Shown here in pieces: positions 24,323 through 34,128 of a stretch of DNA of 64,000 bases (the first letter of the stretch is position 1; every line of letters starts with the position of its first letter). Under the pieces are notes generated by a model that saw nothing but the letters and a program-made list of their open reading frames with translations, searched no databases and had not been told where the DNA came from. The position numbers and the translations under genes are program-made. The DNA is from an uncultured Eubacteriales bacterium (GTDB lineage: Bacteria; Bacillota; Clostridia; Oscillospirales; Oscillospiraceae), in assembly GCA_934597725.1 (NCBI GenBank), contig CAKTSK010000005.1, forward strand, positions 27,929-91,928, read 5' to 3'.

Positions 24323-24836
24323 CAGCTGCCGCCTCCCTTTCTTGGTTTCCACGGCGCACTTCCGCCGGGGATCGTGTGCGTGGATGATATATTTTACTCC
24401 ACACAGCGGAAAAAGAAAAGAACTTTTTCCATTTTTCCCGTCTCCGGTGAAAATATTTTATCAACGGAGCCGTGAGAACACGCATGATCCACCGCATGGG
24501 CCGCAGCGATCCTCCTGCCAGCCGGGCCAGCAGCCGCCAGACCGCCGCCAGGACCCGCCGGACCCAGGGGCTGGCCAGCCAGAAATACACCGCCGCGCCC
24601 AGCGCCAGGCACAGGGCGATATACAGCCGCACCCGGCCGCCGCCCAGGACGATGCCGCAGAAGAACAGGCAGCCCCAGGCCCCGGCCCAGAACAACAGAT
24701 CCAGCGCCCCGCCCACCCACTGCCAGGGCAGCGCCAGACGCACCTGCCGCAGCAGGTCATACAGCAGCCCCACCCCCAGCCCCATGCTCAGGCACAGCAG
24801 CAGGGTGCGGAGCTGGTCCTGCAAGGAGACGCTCAT
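24126..24836 (-). CDS. yabQ: Spore cortex biosynthesis protein YabQ
   Basis: A membrane protein with four helices in residues 1-110 (LLYDLLRQVRLALPWQWVGG is typical), needed in the forespore outer membrane for cortex formation. The ATG at 24836 overlaps the yabP stop (ATGA). The open frame continues for 236 codons, far beyond the usual YabQ size, and the last ~65 residues are encoded inside divIC in another frame; that part is Arg/Glu-rich and looks non-native. Either the gene really overlaps, or a frameshift lies near the A/T run at about 24405-24440 and the true end is there. Confidence 0.75.
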   Translation of the reverse strand: MSVSLQDQLRTLLLCLSMGLGVGLLYDLLRQVRLALPWQWVGGALDLLFWAGAWGCLFFCGIVLGGGRVRLYIALCLALGAAVYFWLASPWVRRVLAAVWRLLARLAGGSLRPMRWIMRVLTAPLIKYFHRRREKWKKFFSFSAVWSKIYHPRTRSPAEVRRGNQEREAAADVSLQKGWSSDEDPLSGPAGIHGLSADRRAAEDRRSQRRRGEPDPTGQRTDPDKHRAFQRHRKPS

Positions 24837-25126
24837 CCCCGCAGCAGCCGCCGCAGCAGGCCCTCCCGGGGCTCCTCTTCCTCCTCGTAGGTCAGGGCGT
24901 CCACCCGGCCCCGCACCAGCAGGTCGCCCCCGTCCAGACTGAGTTTCTCAATGTGCAGCTCCTCCCCCCGGATGTGCAGGCGGCCGTCCTCGGTGGCCAT
25001 CACGATGGCGTTCTCGTCAAAGCTCTCCACGCCGGACACGCCGGACACGGTCAGGCGTTCCCGAGACACCAGGATGATCCGGTGGCCGGTCTGTTCCATG
25101 GGTTGGGTCCTCTCTTCAAAGGGCAT
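24833..25126 (-). CDS. yabP: Sporulation protein YabP
   Basis: A 97-residue protein with the YabP/YqfC beta-rich core: HRIILVSRERLTVSGVSGVE, then FDENAIVMATEDGRLHIRGE and LSLDGGDLLVRGRVD. YabP is made under sigma-E and is needed for spore cortex assembly, together with YabQ. The gene overlaps yabQ by four bases and is first in the group yabP-yabQ-divIC-S1 protein. The S4-domain gene often found before yabP is missing; ilvC is there instead. No clear sigma-E promoter was found. Confidence 0.9.
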   Translation of the reverse strand: MPFEERTQPMEQTGHRIILVSRERLTVSGVSGVESFDENAIVMATEDGRLHIRGEELHIEKLSLDGGDLLVRGRVDALTYEEEEEPREGLLRRLLRG

Positions 25127-25195
25127 ACGATCCCATCCTTTCCCGTCGGTCTGATCTTGGGCTATGTATATGCCCCGCCCCCGCCGGGATAGAAC

Positions 25196-25229
25196 ACGTC
25201 CCCCGAACCTGGACAGGTCCGGGGGACGT
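25196..25229 (-). terminator. Hairpin downstream of ilvC
   Basis: A 15-bp stem with one mismatch (arms 25196-25210 and 25215-25229), 33 bases after the ilvC stop. No T-run follows on the minus strand, so its strength as terminator is uncertain. Confidence 0.5.
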
Positions 25230-25261
25230 GGGAGAGAAGGGACCCGTGGTCCCTCTTGGTG

Positions 25262-26813
<1,552 letters not shown>

Positions 26814-26826
26814 GTCTCTTGCCTCC

Positions 26827-28545
26827 TTAGTTCACCAGGAACTCGGTGATGTGGGTGCCGCCGTTGACCATGGGGCGCACCAGCTCGGTTTCCTCGATGT
26901 TGCAGTCGACCACATAGCCCAGGCCCTTCTCCTGCTCGGCCAGGGCCTCCTGGATGGCCTGCTCCAGCTCCTCCTGGGTGGTCACCCGGGCGCCCTTGAG
27001 GCCGTTGGCCTCGGCCAGCTTGACGAAGTCGGGGCCGCGCTCGGTGGTGGTCTGGCTGAAGCGGTTCTCGTAGATCAGCTCCTGCCACTGGCGGACCATG
27101 CCCAGGCGGTGGTTGTTGAAGACGAAGGTGATGACGGGGGCCTTGTAGAACTCCTCGGTGGACAGCTCGTTGCTGTTCATGCGGAAGCAGCCGTCGCCGG
27201 CGATGTGGATGACCGTCTTCTCGGGGTTGCCCAGCTTGGCGCCGATGGCGGCCCCCAGGCCGAAGCCCATGGTGCCGAAGCCGCCGGAGGTGAGCAGCTG
27301 GCCGGGATAGTCAAAGTGGAAGTGCTGGATGGCCCACATCTGGTGCTGGCCCACGTCGGTGGAGACGATGGAGTCGTCGGGACACAGGCGGGCGATGGTG
27401 TTCAGGATCTGCTTGGGGGTCAGGCGGTTGGGGTTCTCGTCGTAAGCGGTCTCGGTGGGGAAGGAGAAGACATACTTCTTCCACTCGCTGTGGTCATACT
27501 GGGGGACCTTCCGGTTGAGCAGCTCCAGCACCTGACGGGCGTTGCCGATGATGTGGTGGTCGGTCTCCACGTTCTTGTTGATCTCTGCCCGGTCGATGTC
27601 GATCTGGACGATCTTGGCCTGGCGGGCAAAGGTGGCGGGCTTCAGGGCCACCCGGTCGGAGAAGCGGCAGCCCACGGCGATGAGCAGGTCACAGCCGTCG
27701 CAGGCCATGTTGGAGGCCTTGGAGCCGTGCATACCGATCATGCCCGTGGCCAGGGGGTCCCGGCCGGAGATGCCGCCGCCGCCCATGAGGGTGATGGCCA
27801 CCGGCGCGTCCAGCCGGCGGGCGAACTCCCGGAACTCCTCGTGGGAGCGGCTGCGGACCACGCCGCCGCCGCAGATGAGCATGGGCTTTTTGGACACGGC
27901 GATCATGTCCACCAGCTTGTTCACGTCCTCCTGGTTGGGCTCGGGCATCTTCAGGCTGCTGGTGCGGGCCCGGCGGACCAGGTTGGCCAGGCGGCCGGAG
28001 GTGATGTGCTTCTCCCGGGGCAGGTATTCATAGTCGGCCTTTTCGGCGGTGACGTTCTTGACGATGTCGATGAGCACCGGGCCGGGGCGGCCGCTGCGGG
28101 CGATGGCGAAGGCCTCGCGGACGGTGTCAGCCAGGGTGTTCACGTCCCGGACCAGGTAGGTACACTTGGTGATGGGCATTGCGATGCCGGTGATGTCCAC
28201 CTCCTGGAAGGCGTCCCGGCCGATGAGGTTCTGGGTCACGTTGCAGGTGATGAACACCACGGGGGACGAGTCCATGTAAGCGGTGGCGATGCCGGTGGTC
28301 AGGTTGGTGGCGCCGGGGCCGGAGGTGGCCAGACAGACCCCCACCCGGCCGGTGGAGCGGGCATAGCCGTCGGCAGCGTGGGACGCGCCCTGCTCGTGGG
28401 CGGTGAGGATGTGGGTGATCCGGTCGCGGTAACGATACAACTCATCATAGACATTCAGGATGGTGCCGCCGGGGTAGCCGAACACCAGGTCGACGCCCTG
28501 TTCCAGCAGGCATTCCATCAAGATCTTGGCACCTGTCATTTCCAT
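26827..28545 (-). CDS. ilvB: Acetolactate synthase large (catalytic) subunit, biosynthetic
   Basis: A 572-residue thiamine-diphosphate enzyme joining two pyruvates, or pyruvate and 2-oxobutyrate. The catalytic Glu is in HEQGASHAADGYAR near residue 50; the cofactor motif is GDGCFRMNSNELST ... FNNHRLG around residues 445-480; FAD-binding residues are expected in the middle domain. Length and IlvN partner show the anabolic type. Start ATG follows AAGAAGGAGG. The gene lies behind a leader with a Leu/Ile/Val-rich peptide and a terminator, which suggests control by attenuation. Confidence 0.97.
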   Translation of the reverse strand: MEMTGAKILMECLLEQGVDLVFGYPGGTILNVYDELYRYRDRITHILTAHEQGASHAADGYARSTGRVGVCLATSGPGATNLTTGIATAYMDSSPVVFITCNVTQNLIGRDAFQEVDITGIAMPITKCTYLVRDVNTLADTVREAFAIARSGRPGPVLIDIVKNVTAEKADYEYLPREKHITSGRLANLVRRARTSSLKMPEPNQEDVNKLVDMIAVSKKPMLICGGGVVRSRSHEEFREFARRLDAPVAITLMGGGGISGRDPLATGMIGMHGSKASNMACDGCDLLIAVGCRFSDRVALKPATFARQAKIVQIDIDRAEINKNVETDHHIIGNARQVLELLNRKVPQYDHSEWKKYVFSFPTETAYDENPNRLTPKQILNTIARLCPDDSIVSTDVGQHQMWAIQHFHFDYPGQLLTSGGFGTMGFGLGAAIGAKLGNPEKTVIHIAGDGCFRMNSNELSTEEFYKAPVITFVFNNHRLGMVRQWQELIYENRFSQTTTERGPDFVKLAEANGLKGARVTTQEELEQAIQEALAEQEKGLGYVVDCNIEETELVRPMVNGGTHITEFLVN

Positions 28546-28585
28546 ACGGGTTCCTCCTTCTTTCTCGGGTCTCTTTTTTCCTTCG

Positions 28586-28642
28586 GGAAAACAAAAAAGC
28601 CCTGTGGTCTTTTACGTGCCAAACGTTAAAACCACAAGAGCC
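28586..28642 (-). terminator. Attenuator-type terminator before ilvB
   Basis: On the minus strand an imperfect stem pairs GGCTCTTGTGGTTTTAACG (right arm, about 28624-28642) with CGTAAAAGACCACAGGGC (about 28599-28616), followed by a T-rich run (28586-28597). It lies about 40 bases before the ilvB ATG and 56 bases after the leader-peptide stop, so it must be crossed to express ilvBNC. Confidence 0.8.
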
Positions 28643-28698
28643 TGTCAGTTCTCCGCAAATTTACTTTACCAAGGGCCGCCGCAAGGGGCCTGCGCCGC

Positions 28699-28836
28699 TC
28701 AGCCTTGAAAATCATTTGCGCTTCGCTTCCCTGTTCTGGACATAACATTTAGCATTATTTCTGGTACTACTACAGCGAGTAGTACCCCAATAATGCTGAC
28801 AGCCAGAATGTGCAGTTCCACGAAAAACAGATTCAT
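28699..28836 (-). CDS. ilv leader peptide, 45 residues, rich in branched-chain residues
   Basis: ATG at 28836 with GAGG eight bases upstream. Residues 1-28 include MNLFFVELHILAVSIIGVLL and then AVVVPEIMLNV: about 16 of the first 31 residues are Leu, Ile or Val, with runs II, LL and VVV. The tail is basic and polar. The gene sits alone in the ilvB leader, between a good promoter and a terminator. This is what a peptide that senses charged Leu/Ile/Val-tRNA would look like. It could instead be a tiny membrane protein, as the same residues form one helix. Not a known T-box. Confidence 0.65.
   Translation of the reverse strand: MNLFFVELHILAVSIIGVLLAVVVPEIMLNVMSRTGKRSANDFQG
28751..28797 (-). promoter_or_regulatory. 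Strong hairpin inside the ilv leader-peptide gene
   Basis: Two nested perfect stems: AGCATTATT/AATAATGCT (28751-28759, 28789-28797) and GGTACTACT/AGTAGTACC (28763-28771, 28778-28786). On the minus strand they cover the codons for S-I-I-G-V-L-L-A-V-V-V-P-E-I-M-L, so a ribosome stalled there would open the hairpin. It is a likely pause or antitermination element. Confidence 0.7.
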
Positions 28837-28890
28837 GTTCAATGCCTCACTACGGTGCCTCGTTGGGGGGTGTATCCTTTGTTGCCTCCA

Positions 28891-28919
28891 ACGATAGCAC
28901 TTCCCTTCTGGTCTGTCAA
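28891..28919 (-). promoter_or_regulatory. Promoter of the ilvBNC operon
   Basis: Minus strand TTGACA (28914-28919), 17 bases, TATCGT (28891-28896). Transcription would start near 28884, giving a leader of about 340 bases to ilvB. Confidence 0.7.
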
Positions 28920-28999
28920 TCATTTTTTTCAAATTTTCCGCACTTATTTTTCCCGCGCGCCGCTTCCTCTCTTTTTTTGTCAACCTTACAGTTTCTGCT

Positions 29000-29914
29000 T
29001 CACCAGTTTGTCTCGATTTCCCGGATCTTCTCCTGCAGGGCTTCGTTCACCGGCGTCTGCATCCCATACTGCTGGGCCAGCCGGCACACGGCGCCGGCGA
29101 ACAGCTCCACCTCGCTGGGCCGGTGGGCCAGGCTGTCCTGCCGCATGGAGGGCATGGCCTTGGGGTCCAGGCCGTCCAGCACCGCCAGATAGTCCTGCAG
29201 GTCCTTCCGGGTCACCAGGACCCCCTGGCAGGCGCCCACCTTCCGGGCCTCGTCCATGGCCGCGATCATGGTCTCCCGGGCCTGTCCGGGGGCCTGTACG
29301 CCGCCGTAGTCGCAGTCATAGGCCATACAAACCTGATTAACGCCGACGTTAAGCATAAACTTGCACCACATCCGGTGCAAAATATCCGCTTCCTTCTCCA
29401 CTGTCACGCCGGCGTCCCGGAAGAGCGTGTAAACCGCTTCCAGCTTTTCTCCCCGGTCGAAGTAGTCCTCCTCGGGCAGACCCAGAAAGAGGACGCCCTG
29501 GTTGGTGTAGGTCAGGCTGGTCCTCTGGCGCACAGCGTCCATGCCCTGGGCCACGCTGTAAAGCACTTTTTCCGGGCCGAACCTCAGGCTGAGAAGCTCC
29601 TCGCTGCTCACGCCGTTGAGGACGGACAGGATCACCGTGTCCTCTCCCACACAGGGCGCGGCCTCGTCCATGGCCTGCTCCAGATCTGTTCCCTTGACAG
29701 CAAACAGGAGCAGGTCGGCCGGGCCGTCGCTGCCGTCGGTAAAGCGGAACGGGCAGGGTTCCCCGTTGCAGAGGACCTCTGCCTGACGGTACCGCGCCAG
29801 CCGCTCTCCTGCGGCCAGGAAGCGGACCCGGTCCGCGCCCAGATGCCGGGACAGGGCGTTGCCGTAGAGGATGCCCAGGGCGCCCATGCCTACTATGGTC
29901 ACCGTTTCGATCAA
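29000..29914 (-). CDS. 2-dehydropantoate 2-reductase-like protein (PanE/ApbA family)
   Basis: A 304-residue oxidoreductase. The NADP site is IVGMGALGILYG at the N-terminus, and WCKFMLNVGVNQVCMAY in the C-terminal half contains the family Lys and Asn. The family reduces 2-oxo acids such as ketopantoate on the way to pantothenate and CoA; ketopantoate is made from an ilv pathway intermediate, which fits the ilvBNC neighbourhood, but no other pan gene is here and PanE-like proteins may have other 2-oxo acid substrates. I placed the start at TTG 29914 because GGAAGGTG is six bases upstream; GTG 29923 is the alternative. Confidence 0.85.
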   Translation of the reverse strand: MIETVTIVGMGALGILYGNALSRHLGADRVRFLAAGERLARYRQAEVLCNGEPCPFRFTDGSDGPADLLLFAVKGTDLEQAMDEAAPCVGEDTVILSVLNGVSSEELLSLRFGPEKVLYSVAQGMDAVRQRTSLTYTNQGVLFLGLPEEDYFDRGEKLEAVYTLFRDAGVTVEKEADILHRMWCKFMLNVGVNQVCMAYDCDYGGVQAPGQARETMIAAMDEARKVGACQGVLVTRKDLQDYLAVLDGLDPKAMPSMRQDSLAHRPSEVELFAGAVCRLAQQYGMQTPVNEALQEKIREIETNW

Positions 29915-30081
29915 ACTGATCACCTTCCTATGTTTTCCGCCGGCCCCGGGCCGCAGCCCGGCGGCACAGCGCAATGTCATCGTAGGCCGGACCACCGCCC
30001 GGCCAGGGATCTATCCCGTATTTTATCACAAAATCCCCCCTGGGAAAACTGGAAATCTGCCCCGATTTGCCCTTGAGGGCG
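29915..30081. other. Intergenic region between divergent genes, nothing recognised
   Basis: Contains the upstream region of the PanE-like gene on the minus strand. No clear promoter or open frame with a ribosome-binding site was found. Confidence 0.4.
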
Positions 30082-30109
30082 TTGCATTTTCGTCGCCCCG
30101 TGCTATACT
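30082..30109 (+). promoter_or_regulatory. Promoter of the aminopeptidase gene
   Basis: TTGCAT (30082-30087), 16 bases, TATACT (30104-30109). The leader is about 150 bases and contains a small CCGCCC/GGGCGG hairpin near 30125-30140. Confidence 0.5.
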
Positions 30110-30264
30110 GGACCTGCCCCTTTCCGCCCTTTGGGCGGCAATAGGCTGTCATTTCTGGCATGTTCACAAATCTGCCGGGACCCTGGCCGGGACTTTTGTG
30201 GGTTCTTTCCCCTGCTTTCCGGCGGGACGCCCCCGTGTTCATTTTGACATCAGGAGGTTCTTTC

Positions 30265-32043
30265 ATGGCTCATCCTCTCCAGGCGCTCCGGGATGTGATG
30301 GCGGAGTATCACATCGACGCCTACCTCGTCCCCACCGCCGATTTTCACGGCAGCGAATCGGTGGGCCCTCACTTTGCCTGCCGGGAATATGTCTCCGGCT
30401 TCACCGGCTCGGCCGGGACCCTGCTGGTCTTTGCCAACTGGGCCGGCCTGTGGACCGACGGCCGGTATTTTCTCCAGGCCGAAGAACAGCTGCGCGGCTC
30501 GGACATCCGCCTGATGAAGCAGGGCCAGCCCGGGGTGCCCACCATCGAGGCGTTTCTCCGAAAAAGCCTTCAGCCGGAGCAGACCCTGGGCTTTGACGGC
30601 CGCTGCGTCGATGCCCGCACCGGCCGCCGCTACCACCGTCTGGTGCGCCAGCTGGGGGCCAAGCTCAACCATCAGCTGGACCTGGTGGGCGAGATCTGGC
30701 CCCAGCGCCCGCCCCTCCCCGCCCGGCCCGCCTGGCTGCTGGACGAGTCCTACGCCGGAGTCAGCCGCCGGGAAAAGCTAGCCGACCTGCGGGCCGTGCT
30801 GGCCGCCGAGGGCAGCGACGTACTGCTGCTGACGGGCCTGGAGGACATTGCCTGGCTGCTGAACCTGCGGGGCAGCGACCTGCCCACCACCCCGGTGGTG
30901 CTGAGCAACCTGGCCCTGACCCGGGATGCCTGCACCCTGTTTGCCCAGGCCGCTTCCTTCCCCCCTGCCGTGCTGGCCGCGCTGGAGGCCGACGGGGTCA
31001 CCCTGCGCCCCTATGAGGGCTTCTTCTCCTATACGGGCCGGCTGACCGCCGGACAGAAGGTCCGGCTGGACACCCGCCGGGTGAGCACCTCCCTGCTCAC
31101 CAGCATCCCCTCGGAGGTGAAGGTCCTGGACCGGCCCGATCCCACCGAGCTGCGCCGGGCGGTCAAGAACCCCACCGAGATCGAAAACCTGCGCCAGGCC
31201 CATCTGGCCGACGGCATCGCCCTGACCCGCTTCCACTACTGGCTCAAGCACCGGCCGGCGGACCGGGTCATCACGGAGCTGTCCGCCGCCGCCCGCCTGG
31301 AAGCCCTGCGCCAGGAGCAGCCCCACTATCTCCAGCCCAGCTTCGATCCCATCCTGGCCGCCGGAGACCACAGCGCCATCGTCCACTACTCCCCCACCCC
31401 TGCTACCGACCGCCCCCTGGGCACAGAGGGCTTCCTGCTGGCCGACACCGGGGGGCACTACCACACCGGCACCACCGACTGCACCCGGACCTATGCCCTC
31501 GGCCCCCTCACCCAGGAGCAAAAGACCCATTACACCGCCGTCCTCCGGGGCAACCTGGCCCTGGCCAACGTCACCTTCCCCGCCGGCTGTCCCGGCAGCA
31601 GCCTGGACCTGGCCGCCCGCCAGCCCCTCTGGGACCTGGGGCTGGACTTCAACCACGGCACCGGCCACGGGGTGGGGTACCTGCTCAACGTCCACGAGGG
31701 ACCCCAGCGCATCCACTGGCGGCCCAACGGCCCCCAGACGCCCCTGTCCCCGGGCATGGTCACCTCGGACGAGCCGGGGCTGTACTTTGACGGCGCTTAC
31801 GGCATCCGCCTGGAAAACCTGCTGCTGTGCGTGGAAAAGACCTCCACGCCCTTCGGCCGCTTCCTGGGCTTTGAGACCCTCACCCTCACCCCCTTTGACC
31901 GGGAGGCCCTCTGCCCCGAGCAGCTCAGCGCCCGGGAGCGCACCTGGCTCAACGACTACCACGCCCAGGTCTGCGCCGCCGTGGCCCCCCATCTGCCGGC
32001 GGAAGAAGCCGCCTGGCTGGAAGAGGTCACCCGTCCCATCTGA
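30265..32043 (+). CDS. Xaa-Pro aminopeptidase, M24B family, three-domain type
   Basis: A 592-residue peptidase that removes the first residue of peptides with Pro in second place. Residues 1-300 form two creatinase-like N-terminal domains (DAYLVPTADFHGSESVG; GFTGSAGTLL; WTDGRYFLQAEEQL), and the rest is the pita-bread metal domain. Metal ligands are seen as LADTGGHYHTGTTDCTR (two Asp), HGTGHGVGYLLNVHE (His), TSDEPGLY (Glu) and IRLENLL (Glu). Length near 600 fits the eukaryote-like APP1 type found in many gut Clostridia. ATG 30265 follows CAGGAGG. A cell-wall amidase gene follows after 27 bases. Confidence 0.95.
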   Translation: MAHPLQALRDVMAEYHIDAYLVPTADFHGSESVGPHFACREYVSGFTGSAGTLLVFANWAGLWTDGRYFLQAEEQLRGSDIRLMKQGQPGVPTIEAFLRKSLQPEQTLGFDGRCVDARTGRRYHRLVRQLGAKLNHQLDLVGEIWPQRPPLPARPAWLLDESYAGVSRREKLADLRAVLAAEGSDVLLLTGLEDIAWLLNLRGSDLPTTPVVLSNLALTRDACTLFAQAASFPPAVLAALEADGVTLRPYEGFFSYTGRLTAGQKVRLDTRRVSTSLLTSIPSEVKVLDRPDPTELRRAVKNPTEIENLRQAHLADGIALTRFHYWLKHRPADRVITELSAAARLEALRQEQPHYLQPSFDPILAAGDHSAIVHYSPTPATDRPLGTEGFLLADTGGHYHTGTTDCTRTYALGPLTQEQKTHYTAVLRGNLALANVTFPAGCPGSSLDLAARQPLWDLGLDFNHGTGHGVGYLLNVHEGPQRIHWRPNGPQTPLSPGMVTSDEPGLYFDGAYGIRLENLLLCVEKTSTPFGRFLGFETLTLTPFDREALCPEQLSARERTWLNDYHAQVCAAVAPHLPAEEAAWLEEVTRPI

Positions 32044-32070
32044 TCGTTTCTGTTGAAAGGAGGTCCTGTC

Positions 32071-32775
32071 ATGTCTCCCACTTCCACCACGCCCCCCACC
32101 GCGCCGCCCGACCACCGGCAGAGCACGCCCTCCCGGGGCGGCAAGCGCGTCGCCCGACGCAGACCCCCGCGGCGGCGGCCCCCTTCCCTGGCCCGGCTGC
32201 TGCCCATCCTGATCCCCATTCTGGCCCTGGTGGTCATTCTCGGGATCGTGGTGAATCTCACCGGCGGCAGCCAGATGGACAAGCTGGCCCGGAACCGGGT
32301 CCCCCTCTGGGTGGACAAGCAGATCATCGACATCAACGGCACCGGCCGCCGGGGCGAAAAGCTCAGCGGCGTCACCGACATCGTCATCCACTATGTGGGC
32401 AACCCCGGCACCACCGCCCAGCAGAACCACGACTACTACGACCAGCCGGAGACCCCTGTGAGCTCCCACTTCGTCATCGGCCTGGAGGGCGAGGTGATCC
32501 AGTGCATCCCCATGGACGAAAAATCCTCGGCCAGCAACGAGCGCAACCTGGACACCCTGTCCATCGAGGTCTGCCACCCCGACGAGACCGGGCAGTTCAC
32601 CCCGGACACCTATGACCGCCTGGTGAAGCTCACCGCCTGGCTGTGCGACTACTGCGACATCGGCCGGGACCGGGTCATCCGCCACTATGACATCACCGGC
32701 AAGGAATGCCCCCTGTATTTTGTAAAGCATCCCGACGCCTGGACCCAGTTCCTCACCGACGTGCAGGACCAATAA
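32071..32775 (+). CDS. Membrane-anchored N-acetylmuramoyl-L-alanine amidase (Amidase_2)
   Basis: A 234-residue protein: a 45-residue cytoplasmic start very rich in Pro and Arg, one membrane helix (about residues 47-67), and an Amidase_2 (PGRP-like) domain outside. Zinc ligands are visible: the first His in IVIHYVGN, the second in VIRHYDITGKECP, with the catalytic-site Cys nearby and a Tyr in the conserved loop. It would cut the bond between muramic acid and the stem peptide in peptidoglycan. It is co-transcribed with the aminopeptidase and followed by a strong terminator. Confidence 0.9.
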   Translation: MSPTSTTPPTAPPDHRQSTPSRGGKRVARRRPPRRRPPSLARLLPILIPILALVVILGIVVNLTGGSQMDKLARNRVPLWVDKQIIDINGTGRRGEKLSGVTDIVIHYVGNPGTTAQQNHDYYDQPETPVSSHFVIGLEGEVIQCIPMDEKSSASNERNLDTLSIEVCHPDETGQFTPDTYDRLVKLTAWLCDYCDIGRDRVIRHYDITGKECPLYFVKHPDAWTQFLTDVQDQ

Positions 32776-32780
32776 CAAGC

Positions 32781-32832
32781 AAGACCGCCTCTCTCCGGCG
32801 CCCTTTCGGGGCCGGAGAGAGGCGGTCTTTTG
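32781..32832 (+). terminator. Terminator after the amidase gene
   Basis: A 19-bp perfect stem (32781-32799, 32811-32829) with an 11-base loop and a TTTT tail, six bases after the stop. Confidence 0.88.
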
Positions 32833-32841
32833 CGGAAGGAT

Positions 32842-32874
32842 GCCCCGGGACAGCAGGAGAGTCTGTCCCGGGGC
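32842..32874 (-). terminator. Hairpin after the alcohol dehydrogenase gene
   Basis: An 11-bp perfect stem GCCCCGGGACA/TGTCCCGGGGC, 29 bases beyond the minus-strand stop. It has no T-run and faces the amidase terminator. Confidence 0.45.
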
Positions 32875-32903
32875 GAAGAAAGGGGAACAGCAGGCCCGGC
32901 GGC

Positions 32904-34061
32904 TCAGTCGCCGTCGTATGCCTTTTGGAAGATGGCAATGATCTGCTCCTTGGTGGCCTTTCTGGGGTTGGTGGCGGCGGTGGCGTCCTTCATGGCGTTC
33001 TCGGCCATGATCTCGAAGTCCGCCGGGTCCACGCCCAGGCTGCGCAGGTTCTGGGGGATGCCCAGGTAGCGGCCGAAGGTCTTCAGGCCGTACACGCAGG
33101 CCTCGCCGGCCTCGAAGGGAGACATGCCGTCCACGTTGATGTCCATGGCGCGGGCGATGACGGCGAACCGCTCCAGGTTGCCGATGAGGTTGAACTCCTG
33201 GACGTAGGGCAGCAGGATGGCGTTGCACACGCCGTGGGGCAGGTTGTAGTAACCGCCCAGCTGGTGGGCCATGGCGTGGACGTAGCCCAGGGAGGCGTTG
33301 TTGAAGGCAACGCCGGCCAGATACTGGGCATAGGCCATTTCAGAGCGGGCCTTCATGTAGTCGCCGTTGGCCACGGCCTGGGGCAGGTAGTGGACGATCT
33401 TGTCGATGGCCTTGATGGCAGCCGCGTCGGTCAGGGGGTTGGCGGCGGTGGACACATAGGCCTCCACTGCGTGGGTGAGGGCGTCCATGCCGGTGGCAGC
33501 CGTCAGAGAGGCGGGCATCGCCACCATAAGCTCGGGGTCGTTGATGGCGATGGCGGGGGTGACGCGCCAGTCCACGATGCACATTTTCACCTTCCGGGCG
33601 GTGTCGGTGATGATGCAGAACCGGGTGATCTCCGAGGCGGTGCCGGCGGTGGTGTTCACGGCCACCAGGGGGGGCAGGGCCTCATGGGCCTGGTCCACGC
33701 CCTCGTAGTCGGCGATCTTGCCGCCGTTGCTGGCCACCAGGCCGATGCCCTTGGCACAGTCGTGGGAGGAGCCGCCGCCCAGGGAGAGGATGCAGTCGCA
33801 GCCGTTTTCGTGGTAGAACTTCTCGCCCTCCACCACGTTGGTGTCCTTGGGGTTGGGCTCGGCCTTGCCAAAGACCACGGACTCCACGCCGGCGTCCTGC
33901 ATGATCTTCTGGATGCGGGCGGCCATGGGGTGGTTGGCCAGGAACGCATCGGTGACGATCATGGCCTTGGTGCCGCCGACGCTCTTCATCAGGTGGCCGG
34001 TCTCCTCCACGGAGCCTTCACCGAACACGTTTCTGCTGGGGACGAAATAATAGGTAGACAT
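32904..34061 (-). CDS. Iron-containing alcohol dehydrogenase
   Basis: A 385-residue group III dehydrogenase. The NAD site is ILSLGGGSSHDCAKGIG; iron ligands come from MDALTHAVEAY (Asp and His) and HAMAHQLGGYYNLPHGVCNA (two His). The style matches 1,3-propanediol or butanol-type dehydrogenases (STYYFVPSRNVFGEGS at the start). It would reduce an aldehyde to an alcohol or the reverse; the true substrate is unknown. ATG 34061 follows AAAGGATG. An aldehyde dehydrogenase gene lies upstream on the same strand, with a terminator between, suggesting a two-step alcohol/aldehyde pathway with separate control. Confidence 0.93.
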   Translation of the reverse strand: MSTYYFVPSRNVFGEGSVEETGHLMKSVGGTKAMIVTDAFLANHPMAARIQKIMQDAGVESVVFGKAEPNPKDTNVVEGEKFYHENGCDCILSLGGGSSHDCAKGIGLVASNGGKIADYEGVDQAHEALPPLVAVNTTAGTASEITRFCIITDTARKVKMCIVDWRVTPAIAINDPELMVAMPASLTAATGMDALTHAVEAYVSTAANPLTDAAAIKAIDKIVHYLPQAVANGDYMKARSEMAYAQYLAGVAFNNASLGYVHAMAHQLGGYYNLPHGVCNAILLPYVQEFNLIGNLERFAVIARAMDINVDGMSPFEAGEACVYGLKTFGRYLGIPQNLRSLGVDPADFEIMAENAMKDATAATNPRKATKEQIIAIFQKAYDGD

Positions 34062-34128
34062 ACGCTTTGCATCCTTTCTCATGCTATGCTCACCGCCGCG
34101 GCACGGGCCAGGGCGCGTTTTGGGTTGG

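Noticed and set aside
28545..28919. T-box riboswitch before ilvB
   Set aside because: The conserved AGGGTGGNACCGCG-type core was not found; the leader instead has a peptide frame, an internal hairpin and a terminator.
30778..33228. Minus-strand open frame of 816 codons opposite the aminopeptidase and amidase genes
   Set aside because: Antisense to two clearly identified genes and with no recognisable domain.
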